64,000 nt of DNA from Frateuria sp. Soil773 (GCF_001428405.1 NZ_LMSL01000034.1:622-64621), one strand, 5' to 3'; positions 17,200 through 26,402 are shown, counted from the first letter of the stretch. Numbers and translations are program-made. Notes: generated by a model not told the origin, from the letters alone.

Positions 17200-17745
17200 A
17201 TGCCAAGCGATAGACTCCTCGGCCGCGCGGTGGCGGTGCTCGCCACCGACGGCTTCGAACATGCCGAACTGACCGAACCCTGCCGCCTGCTGAAGGAGGC
17301 GGGCGCCGACGTGCAGGTGATCGCGCCGGGCGAGGCGGAACGGATCAAGGGCTGGAAGAACGGCGACTGGGCCGCTGCGGTGCCGGTCGACATGCAACTG
17401 GCCGACGCCGACGAAGCCGATTTCGACGCCCTGCTGTTGCCGGGCGGCGTGATGAATCCCGACAAGCTGCGCCTGCAACCGCAGGCGATCGAGCTGGTCG
17501 CCGCCTTCGGCCGGGCCGGCAAGCCGATCGCCGCGATCTGCCATGGACCGTGGACGCTGATCGACGCCGGCCAGGTCAAGGGGCGCCGGCTCACCTCGTG
17601 GCCCTCGCTGCGCAAGGACCTGGAGAACGCCGGCGCCCGCTGGGAAGACCGCGAGGTGGTACGTGACGGCAACCTGATCACCAGCCGCAAGCCCGACGAC
17701 ATCCCGGCATTCTCCCAGGCCCTGATCGACGCGCTCGCGGCGTGA
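17200..17745 (+). CDS. DJ-1/PfpI family stress protein (YhbO/YraA-like)
   Basis: A 181-residue type 1 glutamine amidotransferase-like protein of the DJ-1/PfpI superfamily. The nucleophilic elbow AAICHGPW places Cys114-His115, and the conserved Glu20 in LATDGFEHAEL sits where family members carry the acidic residue that tunes the Cys. DDIPAFSQALIDAL closes the domain. Members have been described as deglycases or chaperones in stress; the activity is debated, so only the family is claimed. A GGAG lies 8 bases before the ATG (CCCGGAGGACGCC). Confidence 0.9.
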   Translation: MPSDRLLGRAVAVLATDGFEHAELTEPCRLLKEAGADVQVIAPGEAERIKGWKNGDWAAAVPVDMQLADADEADFDALLLPGGVMNPDKLRLQPQAIELVAAFGRAGKPIAAICHGPWTLIDAGQVKGRRLTSWPSLRKDLENAGARWEDREVVRDGNLITSRKPDDIPAFSQALIDALAA

Positions 17746-17752
17746 TGCTGTT

Positions 17753-18060
17753 CGTCATCCCAGTGGAGGCTGGGACCCAGTGCTTTCTTGAGCCAAGGCC
17801 GCCTTCTTATGGCCGAATCCCGCTCGTCATCCCAGCGGAAGCTGGGATCCAGCGCCTTCTCGAGCAAAGGCGCTGGATTCCTACCTACGCAGGAATGATG
17901 GGCGGATAGCGCCCGCCTTTAGCCGAATCTTGCTCGTCATCCCAGCGAAGGCTGGGATCCAGTGCCTCTCGAGCAAAGGCGCTGGATGACCAGCCCTTCG
18001 GCTGTTGAAAGCGCCTCCTGCTTGCGCAGGAATGACGGACAACCCAGGTGACGGACAACC
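17753..18060. repeat. Cluster of dispersed palindromic repeats
   Basis: The 365-bp gap after the DJ-1 gene is filled by three copies of CGTCATCCCAGNGNANGCTGGGATCCAG (starting near 17753, 17826 and 17935) with related half-sites CGAGCAAAGGCGCTGGAT and GCAGGAATGA in inverted orientation. Each copy can fold on itself (CCCAGCG...GCTGGG). The same words occur at 24.1, 38.8 and 51.5 kb. No gene is present. Confidence 0.75.
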
Positions 18061-18110
18061 CGAATGGCGAAGAAACAGCGGATCGTCCAGGCCATCCCCG
18101 GCCGATGGAT

Positions 18111-18629
18111 TCAGCGCTGCACGGAAACGGGGCTGGCGGAGCCCTGGCCGATCCAGCGCGCCGTATCCAGTTGCTGGTCGATCGTGCGGGCCAGTTCCTC
18201 GATGCGCGGGCGCACCGCGTCCGCCTCCTGGCCGCTGCAGCCGAGATAGAAGTACACCGATTTGGTCCGGGCGCCGGCCAGGGCGATCCGGATGCTCGGC
18301 ATGTCGGTCGCCACCTGGTCGCAGCCGTTGCCGTGCGCGACGTAGTTGTCGCGCATCGACTCCAGGCCGGCCTGCCGCACGGCGGCGAGGATGGCGGCGT
18401 AGCGGCCGGCGTCGACCCGCGCGCTGGCCGACTTCGCCTGCACGTGCATCTGCCCTTCGAAGCTCACCCGGCCATCGGGCGACACCGTCACCGCATAGGC
18501 CGGGCAACTGCCGAAGCAGGTCGTGCGCTGCAGGGTGACGCTCGGCTGCGCGGCGTCGCCGGCGCGGGTGGCGGTGCAGGCCGCCATCGGCAGCGCGCAG
18601 CACAGGATCAGTCGGCGCATCGGGGACAT
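18111..18629 (-). CDS. DUF6438-like exported protein
   Basis: A 172-residue protein with a lipoprotein-type signal (MAAC, Cys18) and a single domain opening with SVTLQRTTCFGSCPAYAVTV, which I associate with DUF6438. Conserved Cys pairs occur in TTCFGSCP and again in GNGCDQ and YLGCSG, suggesting disulfides in the periplasm. No function is established. The start MSPMRRL at 18629 is used; a Met three codons on is also possible and would leave the signal intact. Confidence 0.7.
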   Translation of the reverse strand: MSPMRRLILCCALPMAACTATRAGDAAQPSVTLQRTTCFGSCPAYAVTVSPDGRVSFEGQMHVQAKSASARVDAGRYAAILAAVRQAGLESMRDNYVAHGNGCDQVATDMPSIRIALAGARTKSVYFYLGCSGQEADAVRPRIEELARTIDQQLDTARWIGQGSASPVSVQR

Positions 18630-18687
18630 GGGCGGTTCTCCTTCGCGGAAACGGGTCCAGCATAGCGGGCGGCGGCGGACGCGGCGG

Positions 18688-20727
18688 TCAATCGTCTTCC
18701 GCGTGCGGCTTCCACGCCTCGCTCAACTGCTTCTGGGTGGGCGCGGGCACCGGCTCGTAATGGCTGAGGTCGAGGCTGTAGCGACCGCGGCCGCCGGTCA
18801 TCGCCTTCAGCTCGGTGGGGTAGTCGGTGAGTTCGGCCAGCGGCGCCTGCGCACGGATCAGCAGCTCGCCGCCGCGCTGGCTGTCGGTGCCCATGATGCG
18901 CGCGCGCTTGCCGGCCAGGCCGCCGGTGACGTCACCCACGTTGCTCTCGGGAATCGATACCTCGACGTCCACGATGGGTTCGAGCACGATCGGCCGCGCC
19001 TTGCCGACCGCATCCAGGAACGCCTTCCTGCCGGCGCTGACGAAGGCCACCTCCTTCGAATCGACCGGATGGTACTTGCCGTCGTAGACGGTGACGCGCA
19101 GGTCCTGCAGCGGGTAGCCGGCGATCGCGCCGCGCTCCATCGCCTGGCGCACCCCTTTCTCGATCGCCGGCAGGAAGGTGCCGGGAATCACGCCGCCCTT
19201 CACCGCATCGACGAACTCGAAGCCGGCGCCGCGCTCCAGCGGCTCCACCCGCAGGAACACCTCGCCGAACTGGCCGGCGCCGCCGGTCTGCTTCTTGTGC
19301 CGGTGGTGGCCCTCGGCCTTGCCGGCGATCGTCTCGCGGTAGGCGATGCGCGGCGGGTGGGTGACCACCTCCACGCCGTAGCGTTCCTTCATCCGCTCCA
19401 GCATCACCTTCAGGTGCAGCTCGGACAGGCCGCGCACCACCGTCTCGTTGAGCTCCTTGTGGTGCTCCACGCGGAAGCACGGGTCTTCCTCGGCCAGGCG
19501 GGCGAGGGCCTGCGACAGCTTCTGTTCCTGGCCCTTGTGCATCGGTTCCAGCGCCAGGCCGAACATCGGCTGCGGGAACGCCAGCGGCGCGAGGTGGATG
19601 CGATCCTCCTCGTGGGCATCGTGCAGCACCGCGTCGAAGTGGATCTCCTCCACCTTCGCCACCGCGGCGATGTCGCCGGGGACCGCCGCGTCGATCTCCA
19701 CGTGCGCCTTGCCGTTGAGGCGGAACAGGTGGCCGACCTTGAACGGCTTGCGGCCGTCGTCGATCAACAACTGCGTGTCGCGGCGCACGGTGCCCTGCCA
19801 CACGCGGAACACGCCGAGCTTGCCGACGAACGGGTCGTTGACGATCTTGAACACGTCGGCGATCACGTGGCGCGCAGGATCGGCGCCGACCGCCACCGGC
19901 TCGCCGTCGTCGCCGAGGAACGGCGGCGGGTTGCCCTCGGCGGGGTTGGGCAGCAGGCGCGCGGCCAGGTCGAGCAGTTCGCGCACGCCGGCGCCGGTGC
20001 GCGCGCTGACGAAGCAGACCGGCACCAGGTGGCCTTCGCGCAGGCATTGCTCGAAGGCGTCGTGCAATTGCCGCGGGGTGAGCGAGCCTTCGCCCGCGTC
20101 GAGGTAGGTATCCATGACGGATTCGTTCACCTCCACCACCTGGTCGAGGATGCGCTGGTGCGCCTCGGCCAGCGAGGAGAAATCGGTGGCGCCGTCGTCG
20201 TGGAAGAAGCAGTCCAGCACCCGGCTGCCGCCGTCGGCCGGCAGGTTCACCGGCAGGCATTCGCTGCCGAACTCCTCGCGCAGGGCCTCGACCAGGGCGG
20301 GTAGCCCGGCCGGATCGGCGTCGATCCGGTTGACCACCAGCAGGCGCGCCAGCCCGCGCCTGCGCGCGTGTTCCATCAGGCGCCGGGTGCCGTGCTCGAT
20401 GCCGTTGGCGGCGTTGACCACCACGGCGACGGTTTCCACCGCGGCCAGCGCGGACAGGGTCGGGCCGCGGAAGTCGGCGTAGCCGGCGGTGTCGATCAGG
20501 TTGATGCGGCAGCCGTCGTGGTCGAGCGCGGCGATGCAGGTGTCGATGGAGTGGCCGCGCGCCTTCTCCTGCGCGTCGGTGTCCGATTGCGTGGTGCCGC
20601 GTTCCACCGAGCCCTGCGTCTGGATGGCGCCGGCGGCGTGCAGCAGGGCTTCGAACAGCGTGGTCTTGCCGGCGCCGGCGTGGCCGGCGAGCGCGATGTT
20701 GCGGATGCTTTCCGTGTTGTACGACAC
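18688..20727 (-). CDS. Elongation factor G-like translational GTPase (EF-G paralogue)
   Basis: A 679-residue translation-factor GTPase of the EF-G family, lineage FusA2-like. G1 is GHAGAGKT (about 15-22), G3 DTAGYADF, and G4 reads NRID instead of the canonical NKxD. The EF-G domains follow: domain II near 290-390, III/IV with THPPRIAYRETI and HHRHKKQTGGAGQFGEV, and a C-terminal domain V (ALAELTDYPTELKAMTGGRGRYS). The GTG at 20727 is chosen because GGGAGGG lies 7 bases upstream and the homologous N-terminus (ESIRNIALAGHAG) follows; the longer ATG reading has no family match. Paralogues of this type are not the main elongation factor and their role in translation or recycling is unclear. Confidence 0.88.
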   Translation of the reverse strand: MSYNTESIRNIALAGHAGAGKTTLFEALLHAAGAIQTQGSVERGTTQSDTDAQEKARGHSIDTCIAALDHDGCRINLIDTAGYADFRGPTLSALAAVETVAVVVNAANGIEHGTRRLMEHARRRGLARLLVVNRIDADPAGLPALVEALREEFGSECLPVNLPADGGSRVLDCFFHDDGATDFSSLAEAHQRILDQVVEVNESVMDTYLDAGEGSLTPRQLHDAFEQCLREGHLVPVCFVSARTGAGVRELLDLAARLLPNPAEGNPPPFLGDDGEPVAVGADPARHVIADVFKIVNDPFVGKLGVFRVWQGTVRRDTQLLIDDGRKPFKVGHLFRLNGKAHVEIDAAVPGDIAAVAKVEEIHFDAVLHDAHEEDRIHLAPLAFPQPMFGLALEPMHKGQEQKLSQALARLAEEDPCFRVEHHKELNETVVRGLSELHLKVMLERMKERYGVEVVTHPPRIAYRETIAGKAEGHHRHKKQTGGAGQFGEVFLRVEPLERGAGFEFVDAVKGGVIPGTFLPAIEKGVRQAMERGAIAGYPLQDLRVTVYDGKYHPVDSKEVAFVSAGRKAFLDAVGKARPIVLEPIVDVEVSIPESNVGDVTGGLAGKRARIMGTDSQRGGELLIRAQAPLAELTDYPTELKAMTGGRGRYSLDLSHYEPVPAPTQKQLSEAWKPHAEDD

Positions 20728-20996
20728 GATGCGACCCTCCCAGGCAGGGCGCGGATCGTGCCGGCATGGACCACGGCGCCGCACGAAGCCGCGCATGGCG
20801 ACCGATGGCGGGCCGTCATGGTCGTCCTTCGCGTCGGGACGCGCGGGCGGTCATGGCGGGGTGCGGCGGGTGCCGCCCGCATAGCCTTGAGCCATCGGGC
20901 GGCACGGTCAAGCTGCAGTGCGAGGGAACCTGGGCGGGGCGCGCGGGTCTGCATGCACAGGTTCAAGCGGCGGGCGTCATGCTGGCGGCCGGCTCC

Positions 20997-22049
20997 ATGT
21001 ACCGCCTTCCACGCAGCGGCCGAGGTATCCCCATCGTTTCCCCCGTGCAGGTCGAACACCATCGCTGGGACCGGTCCGGCGCCGACGCCCACGCGCAACG
21101 CGGGCTGGCGCCGCTGGACCCGGCCACCCGCGCGCTGCTGCACGAGCTGCGCTGGCGCCGGCCGGCGCGCGATCCGTGGCGCATGCGCTGGGCAACGGTG
21201 CTCGTGCTGCTGCTGCACGGCCTGTTCGTCGCCGTGCTGTGGCTGGCGATGCGCCCGTCGCCGCCGCGCGAGGCGGCCACGCGCCAGGGCGCCGCGCTGC
21301 AGGTACGGCTGATCGAGGCGCCCAGACGCACTGCGGCCCCAGCGCCGCCCGTGCCGGAGCCATCGGCGCCGCCGGCGAACCCCCGTCCGCGCCCGGCACC
21401 TTCGCGCGAGCCGGTATCCGCGCAGGCGATGGTCGCCAGCGTGCCGGGACCGGCGCCTGCGCCGGAAGCGGCGCCGCGCCCGCGCCTGTACGACCGCGAC
21501 GGCCAGCCGCTGCTGCCGGCGGCCGCGGCGAGCGCGCCCGGCGTGCCCGGCTACGTGCAGCGCCGGCCGCAGGGCGACATGCAGGTGATGCGGCACGACC
21601 ATCCGGTCACCTATACCGCGACCCGCTTCGAGCAGTACTTCCCGCCGCCCAACGAGACCGCCGGCCAGGCGGTGGTGCGCCACGTGGTGGAGAAGGTATC
21701 CAAGCCGTTCGCGGTGCGCCTGCCGCGCGGCGTGCACCTGCGCTGCACCCTGCTCACGGGATGCGCGGACCCGCCGGCCGCGCCGCCGAAGAAGGACGGC
21801 GACGAGCGCCTGAGCATGGCGCCCGCCGCGCCGCTGGCGAAGGAACTGGCACCCGCCGGCGGGCCGGACCTGGCCGAGTGCATCGCGATCTACCGCGAGG
21901 GCAAGCCCCTGCCGCACGGCTGCCCGGTGGACACGCCGAACCGCGCGGTGGACGCCGAATGCACCGAGCGCACCGCCAAGTCGGCCGCAGCGCATTGCGC
22001 CGGCCGCGCCACGCCCGGGCCGTCCGCCGTGCCGGCCGGCGGCGGCTGA
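20997..22049 (+). CDS. Membrane-anchored proline-rich protein, tandem paralogue 1
   Basis: A 350-residue protein of no named family. An N-terminal cytoplasmic stretch is followed by one membrane span (WATVLVLLLHGLFVAVLWLAM, about 60-80), then ALQVRLIEAP and a Pro/Ala-rich linker, a layout like TonB N-termini. The C-terminal domain reads TYTATRFEQYF, then VVEKVSKPFAVRLPRGVHLRC, MAPAAPL and LPHGCP with several Cys. The same order occurs in the gene at 22087, so the two are tandem duplicates. There is no typical TonB C-terminal domain. The start is uncertain, since no ribosome site is obvious and an ATG six codons upstream is in frame. Confidence 0.65.
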   Translation: MYRLPRSGRGIPIVSPVQVEHHRWDRSGADAHAQRGLAPLDPATRALLHELRWRRPARDPWRMRWATVLVLLLHGLFVAVLWLAMRPSPPREAATRQGAALQVRLIEAPRRTAAPAPPVPEPSAPPANPRPRPAPSREPVSAQAMVASVPGPAPAPEAAPRPRLYDRDGQPLLPAAAASAPGVPGYVQRRPQGDMQVMRHDHPVTYTATRFEQYFPPPNETAGQAVVRHVVEKVSKPFAVRLPRGVHLRCTLLTGCADPPAAPPKKDGDERLSMAPAAPLAKELAPAGGPDLAECIAIYREGKPLPHGCPVDTPNRAVDAECTERTAKSAAAHCAGRATPGPSAVPAGGG

Positions 22050-22086
22050 CGGCACGGCGCCGCCGCGGCCAGCTACACTCGCGCGC

Positions 22087-24054
22087 ATGCCCATGCCTCC
22101 CGTGGACAAATCCCCCGGATCCCGCGCCAATGCGCCTGCCGTGGTCGTGCTGCCGTCGCCGCGCGAGGCCGCGCAGCGCGCGCTGGTCTACCGCCGGCGC
22201 CGGCGCGAGCAGCCGCGCGAGCGGCTGCTGCGCGTGGGCGCCATCGCCGGCGCGCTGCTGGTGCACCTGGTGTTCCTGTTCGGGGCCGTGCTGGGCTCGG
22301 CCTACGAGCTGGAGCAGCCGCCGGAGCGGCCGGCCGAGGCGCTGCAGGTGCGCCTGATCGACAAGCCCGAGCCGCCGCCCCCGCCGCCGGTGCGCGGCAC
22401 GCCGCCGAAGCGGGTCGGACCGACCCATCGCGGCAGCGTGGCGTCGGCGCCGCGGCGCGCGGTGGCGCGGGCCGCCGCCAGCGTCGGCGCCGAACTGGCG
22501 CCGGTGCCCACGCCGGACAAGCCGGTGATCGCCCCGACCCTGCAGCCGGCCACCATCAAGGTTGCCGCGGTGGCCGCCCCGCCGCCCCCGGTAAGCCTGC
22601 CGAAGCCGAAACCGACGCCGGAGATGGCGCCGATCCCGCTCGCCGGCGAACCGCCGCAGATCGTGCTGGAGACCCCGCCGGCGGCCAAGCCGGTGCCGCC
22701 GCGCTTCCAGCCGGAACCGGCGCGCAAGCCGCAGCTCGAAGGCACCCGGCCGCTGCCCACGCCGCCCTCGCTGGCGATGCCCGCGGTGCCGGCGCAGGCG
22801 GTTCCCGCGATCGCGCCGCCCAGCATCGCGCTGGACACCACGCCGCCGGTGTCCGCTGCGCCGCCCAGCGCGACCCCGTTGGCGCGGCCGGAACCGCCCA
22901 CGGTGCCGGCGCCCGCGCAGATGGAGGCGATCCCGCTGCCGGCCCAGCCGGCGCCGCAGGTCGACCTGCAACCGCAGCCGAGCGTGCCGGCGCCCAGCGT
23001 GCCGCGCGTGCAGCCGCAGGTGCAGGCGCCGGTGATCCAGGTGGCCGAACCGCAACTGGCGGCGGTGCCGCTGGCGCCCCGGGACGAGGCGCCGCGCCAG
23101 GCCGCGCCGCAGGCGCCGTCGTTCGACACCAGCGCGATCAAGGCGCCGGCGCCCAGCCGGCCGGAACTGGCGCGCCCGCAACTGAGCGAAGCGGCCCGGC
23201 CGTCGGCCGCCGCCGCGGAGCCGTCCGCCAGCGAGGCGGCCGAAGCCGCGGCCACGCCCGACGAGTCGAATGCCGCCCAGCCGCGCGACAGCGGCCGCGC
23301 CGACGACGTCAGCCGCGCGCCGGACGCCACGCCGCAGGGCAGCGACACGGCGACGCCCGGCCAGGCCGAGGGCAGCGTCGCCAGCACCGAGGCCGCCAAC
23401 GGCAAGCCGTCCCAGACCGCGCCCGGCAAGGGCAAAGACAGGGGCGCGCAGGGCGAGGGCCGGCAGGGCACGCCGCAGCCGGGCGCCGCGCGGGGCGAGA
23501 CGCAGGGGCGGCTGGGCAGCTACGTGCAGCTCAAGCCGCGCGGCGACGCCGAGATCATGGAGCACCGCGCGCCGAACATCGGCTACAAGCCCACCCGTTT
23601 CGAGGGCGACTGGACGCCGGAAGGCGAGAGCACGATCGACACCGCCCTGCGCCGCGCGGTGGAGAAGACCACGGTTTCGCATACCTTCCACCTGCCGCGC
23701 GGCGTGCGCCTGAAGTGCAAGGTGACACCGCTGTTCCCGCTGGCCCTGCTCGGCTGCGGCAACGGCGATCCGCCGCCCAAGCCGGTCGACGACAAGGTGT
23801 ACGAGCGCATGTACATGGCGCCGGCCAACCCGCTGGCACCGCCGGCGCCCGCCGCCACGGCCAGCGCGCCGGCACCCGCCGCGCCGATCCGGCTCGACAA
23901 CAGCGCCGAATGCGCCGCGGCGCGCGTCAGCGGCGGCCCGCTGCCGCCCGGCTGCGAGGCACCGCCCGGCGCGGCGCCAGTACCGGCCCGGCCGGCGCGC
24001 GCGCCCAGCCCCTCGTCCAGTTCCTGGGTGCCGGCCAGCGACCAGTTCCACTGA
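22087..24054 (+). CDS. Membrane-anchored proline-rich protein, tandem paralogue 2
   Basis: A 655-residue paralogue of the gene 38 bp upstream. One membrane span lies at about residues 55-75 (AIAGALLVHLVFLFGAVLGS) followed by ALQVRLIDKP, matching ALQVRLIEAP of the first copy. A long proline/alanine-rich region of about 400 residues then extends, presumably across the periplasm. The C-terminal domain has YKPTRFEGDW, AVEKTTVSHTFHLPRGVRLKC, MYMAPANPL and LPPGCE. The architecture suggests a TonB-like anchor spanning the periplasm with a Cys-stabilised globular tip. A function is not claimed; a role in envelope transport or scaffolding would be inference. Confidence 0.7.
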   Translation: MPMPPVDKSPGSRANAPAVVVLPSPREAAQRALVYRRRRREQPRERLLRVGAIAGALLVHLVFLFGAVLGSAYELEQPPERPAEALQVRLIDKPEPPPPPPVRGTPPKRVGPTHRGSVASAPRRAVARAAASVGAELAPVPTPDKPVIAPTLQPATIKVAAVAAPPPPVSLPKPKPTPEMAPIPLAGEPPQIVLETPPAAKPVPPRFQPEPARKPQLEGTRPLPTPPSLAMPAVPAQAVPAIAPPSIALDTTPPVSAAPPSATPLARPEPPTVPAPAQMEAIPLPAQPAPQVDLQPQPSVPAPSVPRVQPQVQAPVIQVAEPQLAAVPLAPRDEAPRQAAPQAPSFDTSAIKAPAPSRPELARPQLSEAARPSAAAAEPSASEAAEAAATPDESNAAQPRDSGRADDVSRAPDATPQGSDTATPGQAEGSVASTEAANGKPSQTAPGKGKDRGAQGEGRQGTPQPGAARGETQGRLGSYVQLKPRGDAEIMEHRAPNIGYKPTRFEGDWTPEGESTIDTALRRAVEKTTVSHTFHLPRGVRLKCKVTPLFPLALLGCGNGDPPPKPVDDKVYERMYMAPANPLAPPAPAATASAPAPAAPIRLDNSAECAAARVSGGPLPPGCEAPPGAAPVPARPARAPSPSSSSWVPASDQFH

Positions 24055-24057
24055 GAG

Positions 24058-24385
24058 CCTGTTCAAAGGCTCCCTGTCGAACTGGAATCCCCTCGCGCTC
24101 CCCGCTCGTCATTCCTGCGAAAGCAGGAATCCAGCGACTTTTCCCTTCCCCAAAACCTAGAGGCACTGGATCCCAGCCTTCGCTGGGATGACGCCCTGTA
24201 GGGGGATACCTGGGAGACTGGAATCCCCCACGCTCCCCGCTCGTCATTCCTGCGAAAGCAGGAATCCAGCGACTTTCCCCCTCCCCAAAACTTAGAGGCA
24301 TTGGATCCCAGCTTGACCGGCCCTTCGGCCGTTAAAAGCCGCTGGGATGACGCTTCGTAGGGGTACCTGGGAGACTTTGAACAGG
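24058..24385. repeat. IR-bounded repeat element containing a tandem 136-bp duplication
   Basis: CCTGTTCAAAG at 24058-24068 and CTTTGAACAGG at 24375-24385 are perfect inverted ends. Inside, a 136-bp unit starting ACTGGAATCCCC occurs twice (from 24081 and from 24217). It carries CGTCATTCCTGCGAAAGCAGGAATCC, then CAAAAC, TAGAGGCA and TGGATCCCAGC...GCTGGGATGACGC. The second copy has an extra GACCGGCCCTTCGGCCGTTAAAA. The family matches the element at 605-926. No gene is inside. Confidence 0.8.
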
Positions 24386-24653
24386 GTCTGAGAGTCTCGA
24401 AGCCCCTCCATCGCTTGTGCTGGGGGCTGTTCACAAAAGAGTGAAAGAGTGGAGCGTCCAGTCCACGACTGGCGATGACGCCGGCCCGCGGGCTGGCGGC
24501 TCTGGCTCCAAGCGGTGCCTCGCCCGGATTGTCGGGCGTAGTCGCGGGGCCTTCGCCGGCCGGCTGCCTGCGCTGCGCGCCAGCACGGGCGGCCCGGTCG
24601 GTGCATGCGGGCCGCCGGAGACGTCGGGCGGGCCTTGGAGGAACGGCGGCGGG
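24386..24653. other. Intergenic gap downstream of ptsI
   Basis: About 270 bp between the repeat element and the stop of ptsI. It contains several GC-rich hairpins (for example GCCCGCGGGC near 24483) but no clear T-tract terminator and no plausible gene. Confidence 0.35.
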
Positions 24654-26384
24654 TCAGCCGCCGATGCCGGCCAGCAGTTCCTCGACCTGCTCGTGGGTGT
24701 AGGCGCGCAGCAGGCGCGGCGCGTGCCGGCGCAGCTCGGCGCGGTCGAGCGCGGCGAGGCGGTCGCGCACGTGCAGGATCTGGCTGGGATGCATGCTGAA
24801 CTCGCACAGGCCCAGCGCGAGCAGCAGGGCGGTGAAGTTGACGTCGCCGCCGATCTCGCCGCACAGGCTGACCGGCTTGCCGGCGCGGCGGCCGGCGGCG
24901 ATCACGTAGGCGATCAGCCGCAGCAGCGCCGGCTGCAGCGGGTTGTAGATGTTCTCCAGGCCGTCGTTGCCGCGGTCGGCGGCGAGCACGTACTGCGCCA
25001 GGTCGTTGGTGCCGATGGCGAGGAAGTCGGAGTGCTCCAGCAGGGCGCGCACGTTCAGCGCGGCCGCGGGCACCTCGATCATCGCGCCCAGCGGCAGCTT
25101 TTCCGGCAGGTCGACGTTCTCGCGCTTGAGTTCCTGCCGCGCCAGCTTGAACAGCGTGCGCACCGCGATCAGCTCGTCCGGCTGGGTCACCATCGGCACC
25201 AGCACGCGCACCGGGCCGTAGCAGGCGGCGCGCAGGATCGCGCGGATCTGCGTGGTGAACACCGCCGGGTAGCGCAGCGACAGCCGCACCCCGCGCACGC
25301 CGAGCGCGGGGTTGTCCTCGCCGCGCAGCGCCAGGCCGGCGGCGTCGGCCTTGTCGGCGCCAAGGTCGAGCGTGCGGATGGTCACCGGCAGGCCGCCCAT
25401 GCCCAGCACCAGGTCGCGGTAGGCGATGAACTGCTCGTCTTCCGACGGCAGCCCCTTGTGCTTGAGGAACAGGAACTCGGTGCGGTACAGGCCGACGCCG
25501 TCGGCGCCGCGCGCGCGCGCCATGGCGAGGTCGGCCGGCATCTCGGCGTTGGCGAACAGGTGGATGTCCAGGCCGTCGCGGGTGCGCGTGGGCGCGTTCG
25601 CCAGGGTGGCGAGCCGGCGGCCTTCCTGCGCGGCCTCGCGCTGCCATGCGCGGTAGCGGGCCAGGTCCTGCGCGGTCGGATGCACGATGGTCTCGGCGCG
25701 CTCGGCGTCGAGCAGGATCAGGTCGTCGTCGTGGATGGTCGACAGCGCGTCGCGCGTGCCCACCAGCATCGGCAGGTCGAGGCTGCGCGCGAGGATCGCG
25801 CTGTGCGAATACGCGCTGCCCGAGCTGGTGACCACGCCGAGCAGGCCGTTGCCGGCCAGGTGAGCCATGTCGGCCGGCGCGATGGTGTCGGCGATCAGGA
25901 TCTCGCCCACGCGCGCGGCCAGCTTGCGTTCCTCGCGGCTGGTCTGCCGCTGCAGCGCCGAGATGACCCGGCCGATGACCTGGTCGACGTCCTCCTTGCG
26001 GCTGCGCAGGTAGGGGTCGTCCATCGCCTCGAACACCTTGGCCAGCCGGTCGCGCTGCTTCTTCAGCGCGGCGCCGGCGCGGTAGTGGCCGATCCGCACC
26101 AGGTCGTCGAGCCCGCGCAGCAGTTCCTGGTCGTCCAGCAGCAGGCTGTGCGCGTCGATGAACTCGTTGACCTCGCGCGCCAGCGCGCCGTGCAGCTTGC
26201 CGCGCAGCTCGTGCAGCTCCTGCCGCGCGGTGGCCAGGGCGCGGTGCAGCTTCTCGATCTCGGCGTCGACCTCGTCCTCGCCCAGCGGCCGCGTGTCGAC
26301 CAGGTAGCGGCTGGGCTGCACCAGCCGCGCACGGCCCAGGGCCATGCCCCGGGAAGCCGAGGTGCCGGGCAGGAGCTCTCTCAT
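24654..26384 (-). CDS. ptsI: Phosphoenolpyruvate-protein phosphotransferase (PTS enzyme I)
   Basis: A 576-residue enzyme I, which moves phosphate from PEP to HPr in the cytoplasm. The phospho-acceptor His194 lies in TSSGSAYSHSAILARSLDLP, and GADGVGLYRTEFLFL and GTNDLAQYVLAADR are the PEP-binding and signature segments. The catalytic Cys region is VSLCGEIGGD. The length is standard. It is the last gene of a minus-strand block after ptsH and an EIIA(Man) gene, with no sugar permease in sight, so this PTS is probably regulatory. A 125-bp gap with a palindromic repeat separates it from ptsH, which could lower its expression relative to ptsH. Confidence 0.97.
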   Translation of the reverse strand: MRELLPGTSASRGMALGRARLVQPSRYLVDTRPLGEDEVDAEIEKLHRALATARQELHELRGKLHGALAREVNEFIDAHSLLLDDQELLRGLDDLVRIGHYRAGAALKKQRDRLAKVFEAMDDPYLRSRKEDVDQVIGRVISALQRQTSREERKLAARVGEILIADTIAPADMAHLAGNGLLGVVTSSGSAYSHSAILARSLDLPMLVGTRDALSTIHDDDLILLDAERAETIVHPTAQDLARYRAWQREAAQEGRRLATLANAPTRTRDGLDIHLFANAEMPADLAMARARGADGVGLYRTEFLFLKHKGLPSEDEQFIAYRDLVLGMGGLPVTIRTLDLGADKADAAGLALRGEDNPALGVRGVRLSLRYPAVFTTQIRAILRAACYGPVRVLVPMVTQPDELIAVRTLFKLARQELKRENVDLPEKLPLGAMIEVPAAALNVRALLEHSDFLAIGTNDLAQYVLAADRGNDGLENIYNPLQPALLRLIAYVIAAGRRAGKPVSLCGEIGGDVNFTALLLALGLCEFSMHPSQILHVRDRLAALDRAELRRHAPRLLRAYTHEQVEELLAGIGG

Positions 26385-26402
26385 GGGGTGGCTCCTTTGG
26401 AG

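Noticed and set aside
17753-18060. Possible CRISPR array in the repeat cluster
   Set aside because: Repeats are palindromic, few, unequal in spacing and also occur singly elsewhere; no cas genes are present.
20997-24054. TonB energy transducers
   Set aside because: The N-terminal anchor and Pro-rich linker resemble TonB, but the C-terminal domain lacks TonB_C features and there is no exbB or exbD nearby.
24058-24385. Possible CRISPR or insertion sequence
   Set aside because: Only two long imperfect units, no transposase frame and no spacer structure.
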